DNA of 48,301 nucleotides from Lachnospiraceae bacterium UBA1766 (lineage in GTDB: Bacteria > Bacillota > Clostridia > Lachnospirales > Lachnospiraceae), in contig DCGY01000093.1 in NCBI GenBank assembly GCA_002314715.1, positions 8,570 through 56,870 of the forward strand, read 5' to 3'. Of this stretch, positions 34,814 to 43,446 are shown in pieces; the stretch's first letter is position 1; every line of letters starts with the position of its first letter. Both the position numbers and the translations under genes were made by a program. The notes beneath the pieces are model-generated. The model was not told the DNA's origin and did not search any database. It saw nothing but the letters and a program-made list of their open reading frames with translations.

Positions 34814-35686
34814 ATGCACTTTGTGGATGCAAAGGGAATTCTGTCTGCCACAAACGGCATGAATCTTTTTCGTGGGTGTACCCATGGGTGCATTTACTGT
34901 GACAGCAGAAGTACCTGTTATCATATGGATCATGTTTTCGAGGATATTGAAGTCAAGCAAAATGCCCCTGGTCTGTTGGAGGCTGCATTAAAGTCCAAAC
35001 GAAAAAAATGTATGATTGGCACCGGCTCCATGTCGGATCCTTATCTGCATTTGGAGAAGGAACTGAAAATGACCAGGCGCTGTTTAGAACTGATTCATCA
35101 CTACGAATTTGGCGTGGCGATTCAGACCAAATCCGATTTAATTCTCAGGGACTTGGATTTGCTTCGAAGTATTCATAAAAAGGCGAAATGTGTCGTACAG
35201 ATTACACTAACCACAGCAGACGAGGAACTGTGCAAAATTATTGAGCCCAATGTTTGTACCACCAAAAGGCGTGCAGAGGTTTTGAATATCCTTCGGGATG
35301 AGGGAATTCCTACCATTGTATGGCTTTCCCCGATTCTGCCCTTTATCAATGATACCGAGGAAAATATACGTGGTATATTGGATATTTGTATCGAGGCCAA
35401 GGTGAAGGGAATTATTTGCTTTGGCATGGGGGTTACTCTGCGGGAAGGGGACAGAGAATACTTTTACCGGAAACTGGACGAGTCCTTCCCGGGCATGAAA
35501 CAGAAATATATTCATACCTTCGGAAATCAATACGAAGTTACGAGTCCCAACCAAAAAAAATTAATGGATATATTTTATGATACTTGTGAGAAGCATGGAA
35601 TCATGAGCGACGCGGAGCAGTGTTTTGCCTATTTGCATGATTTCCCGGAACGTTTCGAACAATTGAGTTTTTTGATACATAAATAG
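34814..35686 (+). CDS. Radical SAM protein (SPL/Rv2578c-like)
   Basis: 290 residues. The 4Fe-4S cluster motif is FRGCTHGCIYCDSR (CxxxCxxC) near residue 22, followed by a GTGSMSDPYLHLEKEL block, VAIQTKSDLILRDLDLL and PTIVWLSPILPFINDT. These are typical of the small radical SAM proteins related to spore photoproduct lyase and the Rv2578c group, most of which have no known substrate. TGGAGGAG precedes the ATG. It is the last gene of the GH3 operon, 21 bases after the oxidoreductase, with a terminator just behind it. A link to sugar metabolism rests only on position. Confidence 0.88.
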   Translation: MHFVDAKGILSATNGMNLFRGCTHGCIYCDSRSTCYHMDHVFEDIEVKQNAPGLLEAALKSKRKKCMIGTGSMSDPYLHLEKELKMTRRCLELIHHYEFGVAIQTKSDLILRDLDLLRSIHKKAKCVVQITLTTADEELCKIIEPNVCTTKRRAEVLNILRDEGIPTIVWLSPILPFINDTEENIRGILDICIEAKVKGIICFGMGVTLREGDREYFYRKLDESFPGMKQKYIHTFGNQYEVTSPNQKKLMDIFYDTCEKHGIMSDAEQCFAYLHDFPERFEQLSFLIHK

Positions 35687-35698
35687 ATATCTTCGACA

Positions 35699-35730
35699 AA
35701 TGCCCTCCGGATAGAGGGCATTTTATATTT
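35699..35730 (+). terminator. Intrinsic terminator of the GH3 operon
   Basis: A perfect 9-bp stem AATGCCCTC/GAGGGCATT with a 6-base loop, followed by TTATATTTT. It starts 12 bases after the radical SAM stop codon. Confidence 0.85.
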
Positions 35731-35800
35731 TGAAGTTTTTCCTTTCCTGCCGAAAAACAAAGATAAAACTTGCGATTCACGACAAAAAAAGGTAAACTGT

Positions 35801-35817
35801 TGATAAAAGCGTTATCA
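35801..35817. repeat. Inverted repeat in the promoter region of the GGDNF-EAL gene
   Basis: TGATAA and TTATCA are separated by AAGCG, about 27 bases before the start codon, and overlap a weak -10-like TATCAT. It could be an operator. No protein that binds it is evident. Confidence 0.4.
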
Positions 35818-35843
35818 TATCCTTTTGATTTAGGAGAGAAAAT

Positions 35844-37346
35844 ATGAAGAGAAAAAAGCGAATGAATCCTTTGGATAGAGAAAACATCATAATGGCCATT
35901 ATCGTTTTTTTGTTCGTGTATGATTGCCTTGTAAGCCTGGTGAAACAGTCTCAGGCTATTCGTGCATCCGGTAATCAGATTATGACGGTGTACCACTTTT
36001 TCTTTTTTTTCAGTATTTTTGCCCTTTTGATCGCATTGGTCATTCAGGAAATCAAGCTGGCAAATGCAGCCAAGTATACCGATCGGATGACCGGTGTACC
36101 CAATTCAGAGTGGATTACCCATAAGGGCGGATTTTTGTATCATCAGAAGAAACTGGGGAATTATACTGCGTTCTTTTTGAATATAAAAGATTGTAAATAT
36201 ATCAACCAAAAATATGGCAACCAAAATGGTGACAAGGTAATTGAGGAATTTGCCCATAAATTGAAGGATATTGTAAAAAGTCGGGGATATATGGGACGTA
36301 TGGGAGGAGACAATTTCCTCCTGTATGTTCGAAACGAGCATGCGGATTCCCTGCGTAAGAGCCTGAAAAACATTACCGTTTTGGTAGAGATTGAGGGCAA
36401 AGAAGAGGTGGAAATTCCCATAAAGGTTCGTTGCGGTATCTCGGTTTGCAATCAGGAGATTCCCTATCGGGAGAATATTAATCGAGCTTCTGCTGCCTTG
36501 GCCCGGAGCAAGGAACAAGGACCTGATATGGTGTTCTTTGAAGAGCATATGATTAAGGAATTGATGGTTAGCAGAGACATGATTAATGCCTGTAAATTGG
36601 GCATGGAAAACCAGGAATTCGTGGCATATTATCAACCGAAGGTGGATGCGATCACCAATCGTCTTTGCGGTGCGGAGGCTTTGGCCAGATGGGTGCGTGA
36701 CGGAAAACTGGTACCCCCTGCAGAGTTTGTTCCGATTTTGGAAAAGGATGGTTTGATTACCCAATTGGACCTTTATATTTTTGAAAAGGTCTGTAAAGAT
36801 ATTAAGAGTTGGGAAACCCGTGGGCTACAGCCCGTTTGTATTTCTTCCAATTTTTCCAAGAAACACCTGTTGGATCCGGATTTTGCCAACAAGATTATTG
36901 CAATCAAGAACCGATATGATGTGGATGGTAAATACTTGGAAATAGAGCTGACGGAGTCCAGTGGCAGTGAGGATTTTAAGGTGCTTCAAAATTTTGCCAG
37001 TCAGATTCGAAACGCCGGGATGCGGATTGCCATTGATGATTTTGGTACCGGATATTCTTCCTTGTCCATGCTTCGGGAGTTTCGTGCGGATGTGATTAAA
37101 CTGGACAAGTCCTTCCTGGATAGTGCAACCGATGGAAAGGAAGAAAACAAATTGTTTATTCAGGATATTATTCATATGATTGCAAATCAGAAGGAATATA
37201 TCCTCTGTGAAGGTGTAGAGCGAAAGGAACAACTGGATTTCCTGGTGGAGTCCGGATGCCACATTATTCAGGGCTATTATTTTGACCGTCCGTTAGCAAT
37301 CGATAATTTCGAAGAAAGATTGAAGAACAGTCTGTACGTGCGATAA
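35844..37346 (+). CDS. Membrane protein with degenerate GGDEF and intact EAL domain (c-di-GMP phosphodiesterase)
   Basis: 500 residues; TAGGAGAG precedes the ATG. Two TM helices (about 15-35 and 50-70) anchor it. The GGDEF domain (about 78-232) has GGDNF (154-158) in the active-site loop, so it should not make c-di-GMP and may bind GTP as a regulator. The EAL domain (about 240-495) keeps its key residues: Glu278 (AEALARW), Asn in SSNFSKKH, Glu in IELTES, the Asp pair in IDDFGTGYSS, Lys in IKLDKSF, Glu in EGVE and Gln in IIQGYYFDRP. It should hydrolyse c-di-GMP to pGpG. It heads a short operon with a transglutaminase-like gene and a GGDEF cyclase. Confidence 0.92.
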   Translation: MKRKKRMNPLDRENIIMAIIVFLFVYDCLVSLVKQSQAIRASGNQIMTVYHFFFFFSIFALLIALVIQEIKLANAAKYTDRMTGVPNSEWITHKGGFLYHQKKLGNYTAFFLNIKDCKYINQKYGNQNGDKVIEEFAHKLKDIVKSRGYMGRMGGDNFLLYVRNEHADSLRKSLKNITVLVEIEGKEEVEIPIKVRCGISVCNQEIPYRENINRASAALARSKEQGPDMVFFEEHMIKELMVSRDMINACKLGMENQEFVAYYQPKVDAITNRLCGAEALARWVRDGKLVPPAEFVPILEKDGLITQLDLYIFEKVCKDIKSWETRGLQPVCISSNFSKKHLLDPDFANKIIAIKNRYDVDGKYLEIELTESSGSEDFKVLQNFASQIRNAGMRIAIDDFGTGYSSLSMLREFRADVIKLDKSFLDSATDGKEENKLFIQDIIHMIANQKEYILCEGVERKEQLDFLVESGCHIIQGYYFDRPLAIDNFEERLKNSLYVR

Positions 37347-37369
37347 AATGCAGGATTGTTTGAGATGCT

Positions 37370-38404
37370 ATGAGTGTAAATTCCACCTATTATTATGAAT
37401 TGTTAAACAGAGAGCAGCAAAAGGCTTATTATGCGATTCGGGAAGGATTATCGGAAATGAGAGACTCTTTTCCGGTAGTAAAGCTGGATGGAAAAGTACT
37501 TTCCGATATCTATTTTTTTGTTCGTTTGGATCATCCGGAATTGTTTTATTCTGTTACTTTTTCCTATCGTTACTATGCGGATTCCACCTATGTGGAGTTG
37601 GTGCCGGAATATCTCTTCTCCAAGGACAAGCTTCGTGAACACAAGCAGGCCATGGAGTCCCGTATTCGCAAAATCACGTCGAAAGCAGAAACGCTTTCCG
37701 AAAGAGAAAAAGAGCAGTATGTTCATGATTTCCTTTGTGATACGGTACACTATGATAAGCTGAAAAAGGAATATTCTCATGAAATCATCGGCGCTTTGGG
37801 GAACGGAGTGGCGGTTTGTGAGGGAATTGCCAAAGCGGCAAAGATTTTGTTTGACAGGCTGAATATTTGGTGTGTAGTGGCAATCTCCGAATCGAACCCG
37901 GAAAAAGGAATCAAGTATCGGCATGCATGGAATGTGATTCGGATAGACGGGGTCTATTATCATCTGGATGTAACCTTTGACAACACCCTGGCTAAGAGTG
38001 AGATAAGGCGATATGATTATTTCAATCTATCGGACAAGCAGGTGTTTCGGGACCATGAGCCGGTAATCTGGCGAATGCCTTCCTGTAATGACGGAGAGCA
38101 TTTTTATTACAAGGAAAAGAAGATTTCCTGGACGACATTGGAGGAGGTTCAAAACCGAACCAGACAGGCTGTAAAGAAGGGAAAGATTTTATTGTTCCAT
38201 TGGAGGGGCGGGTATCTGACAAAGGATATTCTGCGCCAATTGATAGATATTTTTGAAGAAGAGGCAGCTTTGAAAGAAAAGCATGTGCTTGTGTCCGTGA
38301 ACTGGCCACAGGCAGTACTTTTGGCTCGATTTGTGGAAGGGGCCGGGGCCCGACAGGTTGAGATGGAAGAGGCAAATGAGGGAGAAATACCGATTTTGGA
38401 ATAA
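37370..38404 (+). CDS. Transglutaminase-like domain protein, cytoplasmic
   Basis: 344 residues. The transglutaminase-like core has an apparent triad of Cys150 (GVAVCEGIA), His185 (YRHAWNVI) and Asp200 (HLDVTFDNT). The N-terminal 120 residues are helical and unrecognised; the C-terminal 90 residues are also unassigned. There is no signal peptide or TM segment, which is unusual since many relatives in clostridia are surface proteins. The ribosome site is poor (TTTGAGATGCT) and the gene starts 23 bases after the GGDNF-EAL gene, suggesting coupling. Substrate unknown. It sits between a c-di-GMP phosphodiesterase and a cyclase, a context worth noting. Confidence 0.85.
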   Translation: MSVNSTYYYELLNREQQKAYYAIREGLSEMRDSFPVVKLDGKVLSDIYFFVRLDHPELFYSVTFSYRYYADSTYVELVPEYLFSKDKLREHKQAMESRIRKITSKAETLSEREKEQYVHDFLCDTVHYDKLKKEYSHEIIGALGNGVAVCEGIAKAAKILFDRLNIWCVVAISESNPEKGIKYRHAWNVIRIDGVYYHLDVTFDNTLAKSEIRRYDYFNLSDKQVFRDHEPVIWRMPSCNDGEHFYYKEKKISWTTLEEVQNRTRQAVKKGKILLFHWRGGYLTKDILRQLIDIFEEEAALKEKHVLVSVNWPQAVLLARFVEGAGARQVEMEEANEGEIPILE

Positions 38405-38438
38405 GGGAATTAAAAAAATCGGAAAAGGGAGACTGATT

Positions 38439-40043
38439 ATGTGGAAGAAAATAAGGGATTATATTTTTTGCGCAGGAATTTCCAAGGAGCAGTATGCGTC
38501 TATCAAAGAAGATATTCTGGATAGTAACTATCAAAATATTCGCGCGTATTGTTCTGTCATTATGTTTTTTATGGGAATACTGTTGCTTTTTTCCTGCCTG
38601 ACAGGTGTTTTTTCTACCAATCATCTGGCATATATTATCGGATTTGTGGGTGCATCTTTCATACTTGGTATGACAAATTTGATCGACAGAAAAAAATCGT
38701 TCCCGGTTACGTTGTTGACTTTTTTATTTGATGCCATGCTGTTGGCCTTTGGTATGTATATTTCTTTGATTTGTGTGCCGAAACAGGTTACATTGGCATT
38801 GATTGTAATGTTAATTATTATCCCTTTTTTGTTTATAGCAAAGCCTTATCGACTGATTCTGATTTACATGGTGACCTATGTTGTATTTGCTGTTGCGGCG
38901 TACTTTTTTAAACCGAAAGACATCATGGTCTTCGATTTGGTAAATGTGGTATTTTACGGAACCTTTGCTTTGTGCGTTGGTATTTATTCTATGGGCGTTC
39001 GCTATGAGCGTTATCTGTATGCCAATAAAGTACGGGAAATGTCTCAGATGGACCACAGAATCAATCGGATTATTCAGCGTTCTCTTCGTGAAAAGACGCC
39101 CGATAAGGTAATCACTGAATTGTTGGCGAGACTTGGAAAAGAAATACAGTCGGACCGTATTTATATATTTGAAGATCGGGCGAATGGGGAAACGACAGAA
39201 AATACTTATGAGTGGTGCCGTGAAGGGGTAACCGCCCAAATCGATAATCTGAAAGATGTCAATAAGAACACAATTGGCTGGTGGTACGAGGAGTTCCAAA
39301 AGGGAAACAACATGTTTATCACCGATGTGGAGTCACTGAAAACAACCCAGCCGGAATGCTATGAAATTTTACAACCGCAGCAGATTGACCGCTTGTTTGT
39401 AATTCCGCTGGTGATTGGAGGAAATATAGAGGGATTTTACGGAGTGGATAATCCCAGGATGGAGGATATGCAGGATGTATCTTCCTTTATGACCACCATC
39501 GGTACCTTCATTGCATCCATGATTGAATTGCGCAACAGTTTCCGCATTCAGGAACAGTTGGCAGAAATGGATTTGATGACCGGTATATTGAATCGAGGCA
39601 GCGGAGAGGATGCCATTCGTCAATTGATGGAGGCAAATACAGAGGGTATGTTTATTATTTTGGACGTAGACAAGTTCAAGAGCATTAATGATACCTTTGG
39701 ACATCATACCGGTGATAAGGTTTTGATTTCAATCGCAGAAGCAATGAAACAGGCGTCCGGTGTGACGGATGTGGTTATGCGAATGGGCGGAGATGAGTTC
39801 GCGGCATTTGTTCCGGGAATATCTTCGAAACAGCAAATGGAAGAACATATAGAGCGCTTTATTTCCTTTGTAGAAAAGATTCGTATCCCGGAAATACAGG
39901 ATCGGTTTATTGCGGTCAGTATTGGAGCCAGCATCAATCATCCGGAGGAGTTGCTTAGCTTCGAAAGTCTGTATAAGCGCGCGGATGAGGCCCTGTATCA
40001 AAGCAAAGCACAACAGGGATGCACCTATCATTTGTTTACGTAA
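38439..40043 (+). CDS. Membrane diguanylate cyclase with GAF and GGDEF domains
   Basis: 534 residues. ATG at 38439 after AAGGGAGA; the frame is open to 38331 within the previous gene. About six TM helices lie in residues 32-190. A GAF-type domain follows (about 215-365, with RLFVIPLVIGGNIEGFYGV), then a complete GGDEF domain (about 370-534). The active-site loop is GGDEF at 450-454, and LDVDKFKSINDTFGHHTGD holds the metal and GTP contacts. The product should be c-di-GMP. The usual RxxD inhibitory site before the loop is absent (GVTD), so product inhibition may be weak. It opposes the EAL protein two genes upstream. Confidence 0.92.
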   Translation: MWKKIRDYIFCAGISKEQYASIKEDILDSNYQNIRAYCSVIMFFMGILLLFSCLTGVFSTNHLAYIIGFVGASFILGMTNLIDRKKSFPVTLLTFLFDAMLLAFGMYISLICVPKQVTLALIVMLIIIPFLFIAKPYRLILIYMVTYVVFAVAAYFFKPKDIMVFDLVNVVFYGTFALCVGIYSMGVRYERYLYANKVREMSQMDHRINRIIQRSLREKTPDKVITELLARLGKEIQSDRIYIFEDRANGETTENTYEWCREGVTAQIDNLKDVNKNTIGWWYEEFQKGNNMFITDVESLKTTQPECYEILQPQQIDRLFVIPLVIGGNIEGFYGVDNPRMEDMQDVSSFMTTIGTFIASMIELRNSFRIQEQLAEMDLMTGILNRGSGEDAIRQLMEANTEGMFIILDVDKFKSINDTFGHHTGDKVLISIAEAMKQASGVTDVVMRMGGDEFAAFVPGISSKQQMEEHIERFISFVEKIRIPEIQDRFIAVSIGASINHPEELLSFESLYKRADEALYQSKAQQGCTYHLFT

Positions 40044-40082
40044 CGGAAAAAGGAGGCCCGAAAGGTATCCTGAGAGATTGAT

Positions 40083-40418
40083 ATGAGCGATAGAAAAAAA
40101 GAATGGTTTGCAGTAGGATTGATGATTTTTGCAGCTGTTGTGGTTATCCTTTGCATGCGTTTTCTGCCCGGAGGAAGTCGGGTGGTAATTACCTGTGACG
40201 GGGAGGTTTACGGAGAATATTCCTTGAATGAAAATCAGGAGATTCTCATCCAAACGCAATGGGGAGAAAACCGAATCGTAATCGAAAATCAGACCGTAAA
40301 AATGAAAAGCGCTTCCTGTCCGGACAAGCTGTGTGTGCACATGAGTCCGATTTCCGAGGAAACGCCCGGGGTGATTGTGTGTTTGCCCAATAAGGTTATC
40401 GTAGAATGTAAAGAATAG
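40083..40418 (+). CDS. NusG domain II-containing protein
   Basis: 111 residues. One N-terminal TM helix (about 10-27), then a small extracytoplasmic beta domain with the NusG-II pattern: GEVYGEYSL, ENRIVIENQTVKMKSASCPDKLCV and VIVCLPNKVIVEC. Such proteins usually travel with Gx transporters and ApbE flavin transferases, in loci linked to flavin-based extracytoplasmic electron transfer. Here both partners lie next door but on the opposite strand, with only 3 bases between its stop and the end of apbE. The ribosome site just before the ATG is weak; an AAAGGAGG 26 bases upstream is too far away. Confidence 0.87.
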   Translation: MSDRKKEWFAVGLMIFAAVVVILCMRFLPGGSRVVITCDGEVYGEYSLNENQEILIQTQWGENRIVIENQTVKMKSASCPDKLCVHMSPISEETPGVIVCLPNKVIVECKE

Positions 40419-40421
40419 AAC

Positions 40422-41468
40422 TTACTCATAAATGCGATAGGAGAATTTGCTTTCAAAGCAGTTTTGAATTCCGGAGGTAATGGTGATGCTTCCGTCTGCT
40501 TCCACAAAAACTGCATCAAACTCGTTTGCATGCGCTTTCCAATAGGAGAGCGCTTTTTCTTTGCCCATAACGAAAAGAGCGGTTGAAAGAGCATCTGCCT
40601 TCAATGCCTCTTTGCATACTATGGTGACGCTTATGAGACTGTTGTCGGCAGGATACCCGGTTTTGGGGTCCATGATGTGATGGTAACGCTTCCCATCTTC
40701 CGTAAAATAGCGACGATAATCACCGGAGGTCACTAAAGCACTGTCGGATAAAGACAGAATACCGATGGAGGTGGCGTCTCCGAAAAGCCCCTCTTCGGAA
40801 CGGGGATTTTCAATTCCCAGTCGCCATTTTGTACCATTGGTTCGATTGCCCAGACAATAGAGATTCCCACCCAAGGAAATCAAAGCAGAGGTGACACCAT
40901 ATTCTTTTAAGATTTCCGTTACCCGGTCTGTGGCATATCCTTTTGCAACGGCCCCAAAATCAAGCTTTGTGCCGGGATCCAATGTGATACGGTTGTCTGC
41001 TTCCTCGTAATGAATATGTTCCCAACCAACCTTTTCCAGGCAAGCCGAGATAGCCTCGGGAGAAGGAATTTTGGAGGATGCTTCCGTTCCTTGACGATCA
41101 CCCAGAAAACCCCAAAGTGTCATAAGGGGATATACCGTGAGATCCAGAGTATTTCCGGTAGTCTCTTTTAAATTCAGGATTTCCGTCAACAGACTTTGGG
41201 TATCGTCGGACGGGGTGACGGTGGATTGTGCATTTAGTTTGCCGATTTCGCTATCGGGGTTGTCTGCATCCCAGATGGTATTCAACAGATTGATTTTTTC
41301 AATGGAGGCAGTAATTGCCTCTTGGGCCTTTGGGCCGGTTGCTTCTATGCTCATAAAGGTATCCATGGAAAGAAACGATTGGGAAACAGTTTGCGTCCGG
41401 TTGCAGCCGGTAAGAAGGCATAAAAGGAGGCATAAAAAGAGGGAGAAGAATCGTACACGTTTTTTCAT
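40422..41468 (-). CDS. apbE: FAD:protein FMN transferase lipoprotein
   Basis: 348 residues. A lipoprotein signal ends in CLLTGC, placing the enzyme on the outer face of the membrane. It attaches FMN from FAD covalently to a Thr/Ser of target proteins. Signature segments are FLSMDTFMSIEATG, LDFGAVAKGYATD, ALISLGGNLYCLG and YFTEDGKRYHHIMDPKTGYP, the last near the metal site. The start lies 9 bases after the Gx transporter stop on the minus strand, with AGGAGGTG inside the end of that gene; the spacing of about 15 bases is long. A flavin-accepting target protein is not in the window. Confidence 0.93.
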   Translation of the reverse strand: MKKRVRFFSLFLCLLLCLLTGCNRTQTVSQSFLSMDTFMSIEATGPKAQEAITASIEKINLLNTIWDADNPDSEIGKLNAQSTVTPSDDTQSLLTEILNLKETTGNTLDLTVYPLMTLWGFLGDRQGTEASSKIPSPEAISACLEKVGWEHIHYEEADNRITLDPGTKLDFGAVAKGYATDRVTEILKEYGVTSALISLGGNLYCLGNRTNGTKWRLGIENPRSEEGLFGDATSIGILSLSDSALVTSGDYRRYFTEDGKRYHHIMDPKTGYPADNSLISVTIVCKEALKADALSTALFVMGKEKALSYWKAHANEFDAVFVEADGSITITSGIQNCFESKFSYRIYE

Positions 41469-41477
41469 AATGGTTTC

Positions 41478-41987
41478 TTATTTCACCTCCTGAAGCGGTG
41501 CGGGAATCCGTCGTATGATGATTTCACACAAGAGGCCAATCAGGATACCTGCCACGATTCCCGAAATCCAAAGATATGGCAAATACCACAAAAGCCCCAG
41601 GCTTTGAAGGACAAACATGGCAACCAGAATTTGTCCTACGTTATGCATGATTCCGCCGGCTACACTGACAAAGCGGATGGAAAGTTTTGTCCATTGTTTT
41701 AACAGGGTCATCACCAGAAAACTGAGAATTCCGCCGGCAAAGGAATAGGCCAGGGCATATGCGTTACCGAAGGTTAACCCCACCAACAGGATACGAAGCA
41801 TATTTATGGCAAAAGCATCCGGAATTCCGAGCCGGTAAAGAGCCAATAGAACCACCAGGTTGCTAAGACCCAATTTTATACCTGGAATAGGGAAAAAGTA
41901 TGGAATTTGCATTTCTATCCAGGATAGTGCGAACGCAATTGCAATGAGCATTCCCCGGAGCGCCATTTGATAGGTTGTCTTTTTCAT
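41478..41987 (-). CDS. Gx transporter family protein (heptaprenyl diphosphate synthase component I-like)
   Basis: 169 residues with about five TM helices. The words MLIAIAFALSWIEMQIPYFF, GIKLGLSNLVVLLALY and SFAGGILSFLVM are typical of this family, once named after a prenyl synthase subunit and now treated as an ECF-S-like transporter. It comes before apbE in the same operon, and with the NusG-II gene it makes the trio associated with flavin or quinone-dependent electron transfer to the outside. Its own substrate is unproven; flavin or a quinone precursor are the usual suggestions. It has a good promoter directly upstream. Confidence 0.88.
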   Translation of the reverse strand: MKKTTYQMALRGMLIAIAFALSWIEMQIPYFFPIPGIKLGLSNLVVLLALYRLGIPDAFAINMLRILLVGLTFGNAYALAYSFAGGILSFLVMTLLKQWTKLSIRFVSVAGGIMHNVGQILVAMFVLQSLGLLWYLPYLWISGIVAGILIGLLCEIIIRRIPAPLQEVK

Positions 41988-42021
41988 GGTTTTCCTTTTT
42001 GATATTTACAGTTACCCGATT

Positions 42022-42051
42022 ATTATAACACTTTTCAATTTGCACCATCAA
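42022..42051 (-). promoter_or_regulatory. Promoter of the Gx transporter-apbE operon
   Basis: Read on the minus strand: TTGATG (42051-42046), an 18-base spacer and TATAAT (42027-42022) with an extended TGT in front. It is near consensus. Confidence 0.75.
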
Positions 42052-42091
42052 GCATTTACCAAACTTCCGAAAGCGCAAAACAAGAAAAATG

Positions 42092-42120
42092 TTGTTGAAT
42101 AGAAAAGATTATGGTATAAA
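42092..42120 (+). promoter_or_regulatory. Promoter of the FnIII lipoprotein gene
   Basis: TTGTTG (42092-42097), a 17-base spacer and TATAAA (42115-42120) preceded by TGG, an extended -10. It is divergent from the Gx transporter promoter, with about 40 bases between the two -35 boxes. Confidence 0.7.
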
Positions 42121-42157
42121 CGATATGTGTTATCTTTTGAGAGGAGATTTACGAAAG

Positions 42158-43393
42158 ATGAAGAGAATTGTACGTGTGTTATTTTTGGCAGTAACGCTTC
42201 TTTTGGCATGTGGTTGTGGAAAGCCGGAACCGATTTCGCTGGAAGCACCAACGAAAATCAATCTTACCTACAACGGCAGCGGCGCGGTAATGAGCGTATG
42301 GGATGAAGTGGAAAATGCAGAGTACTATGAGTACAGGTTAAATGGTACGGAGAAAACAATTCCGGCAGCAATTTTGACTACCACCGGTGTCAAAGAAGGG
42401 GAAACCTTCAAAATTGAAGTTAGAGCGGTGGCAACCAGAAAAGAAGAAGTCTTTTACTCCGATTGGACGGTGGGAACCTTGGAAGTTCCGTTAATGCTGG
42501 GAAAAATCGAGAACTTCCGGTATCAGTTAAATGGTGATTATGTGGATATGAACTGGGACAAAACAAACGGTGCCAGCGGTTATCAGATAAAATATCGGGA
42601 AGACGGCGATCCGATTGATCTTACGAATCCCAAAAGAGGCATCAAAGATTTGAAAGACGGAGCCCAGTACAGTGTTTATTTACGCCCGGTACGTACGCTG
42701 AACGGAGACGTGTATTACGGAGATTGGGAGATATTTACCGTTGATTATCCGGCCTTTGATTATGCAAATATGCGGTACGAGGAAGTAATGGATCTGGATA
42801 TGGATCGTGCCAAGAAGTGGGCGCAGGCACGTGGATATACGGTGGAAGTGAGCACGGAAAACGGTGTGACTTATGTGGATGTCTCCAAGGAAGATAAGGC
42901 AAATTCCGGCTTCAAAAACGGTCTTTTGCGTACGTTGGGCGGGTTGGCCAGCGGATTTTTGGAGGGCTTTTTGCAATCTGCAGAGGATACCGTAGATGAA
43001 GAATTATCGGATTACAAACGATTGACAGCAGAAATTTTCGTGGCCGGTGGTATTGATGATTATGCTAATGAAAAGGTGGAAGATGCAGAGTCAAGCGGAA
43101 AGGTAAGTGCCCTTCTTTCCGGTGTGAATGCTATTTTCCTGGACACAAAAATCCACTATATCTATCACTACGATGATGTGGAGATGGCACCGGTGGGGTG
43201 TGAAGTGTTTATGCTGGTTCATGGAAACGAATCTTACCCGGCTAATTATTTCAAAAATTGCAAACAGACCGATGATGGTTTTTATCATTTTGGAACACGC
43301 AATACTAAGAATAAATACCGTGCGTATGTAAGCAAACAGACGATCAATAAATACGATTACTGGTCTATTCTTTTGGGAAAAGCACAGAACTAG
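42158..43393 (+). CDS. Lipoprotein with two fibronectin III-like domains
   Basis: 411 residues, ATG at 42158 after GAGAGGAGA; the frame is open further upstream without a ribosome site. The signal peptide ends in LLLAC, so Cys18 should be lipidated. Two fibronectin III-like domains follow (about 25-115 and 118-205), each ending in a YSDW/YGDW strand typical of the fold. The C-terminal 190 residues are unrecognised: an acidic helix, a Gly-rich LLRTLGGLASGFLEGFLQSA segment that may touch the membrane, and a beta-rich end. It is probably a surface protein of unknown ligand. It stands at the head of a group with a small unknown gene and a ZIP transporter. Confidence 0.82.
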   Translation: MKRIVRVLFLAVTLLLACGCGKPEPISLEAPTKINLTYNGSGAVMSVWDEVENAEYYEYRLNGTEKTIPAAILTTTGVKEGETFKIEVRAVATRKEEVFYSDWTVGTLEVPLMLGKIENFRYQLNGDYVDMNWDKTNGASGYQIKYREDGDPIDLTNPKRGIKDLKDGAQYSVYLRPVRTLNGDVYYGDWEIFTVDYPAFDYANMRYEEVMDLDMDRAKKWAQARGYTVEVSTENGVTYVDVSKEDKANSGFKNGLLRTLGGLASGFLEGFLQSAEDTVDEELSDYKRLTAEIFVAGGIDDYANEKVEDAESSGKVSALLSGVNAIFLDTKIHYIYHYDDVEMAPVGCEVFMLVHGNESYPANYFKNCKQTDDGFYHFGTRNTKNKYRAYVSKQTINKYDYWSILLGKAQN

Positions 43394-43446
43394 CAAATAG
43401 ACCGATAGGTACAAGGAGTTGTTCAATCCTTGGAAAGGAAAGAAAT

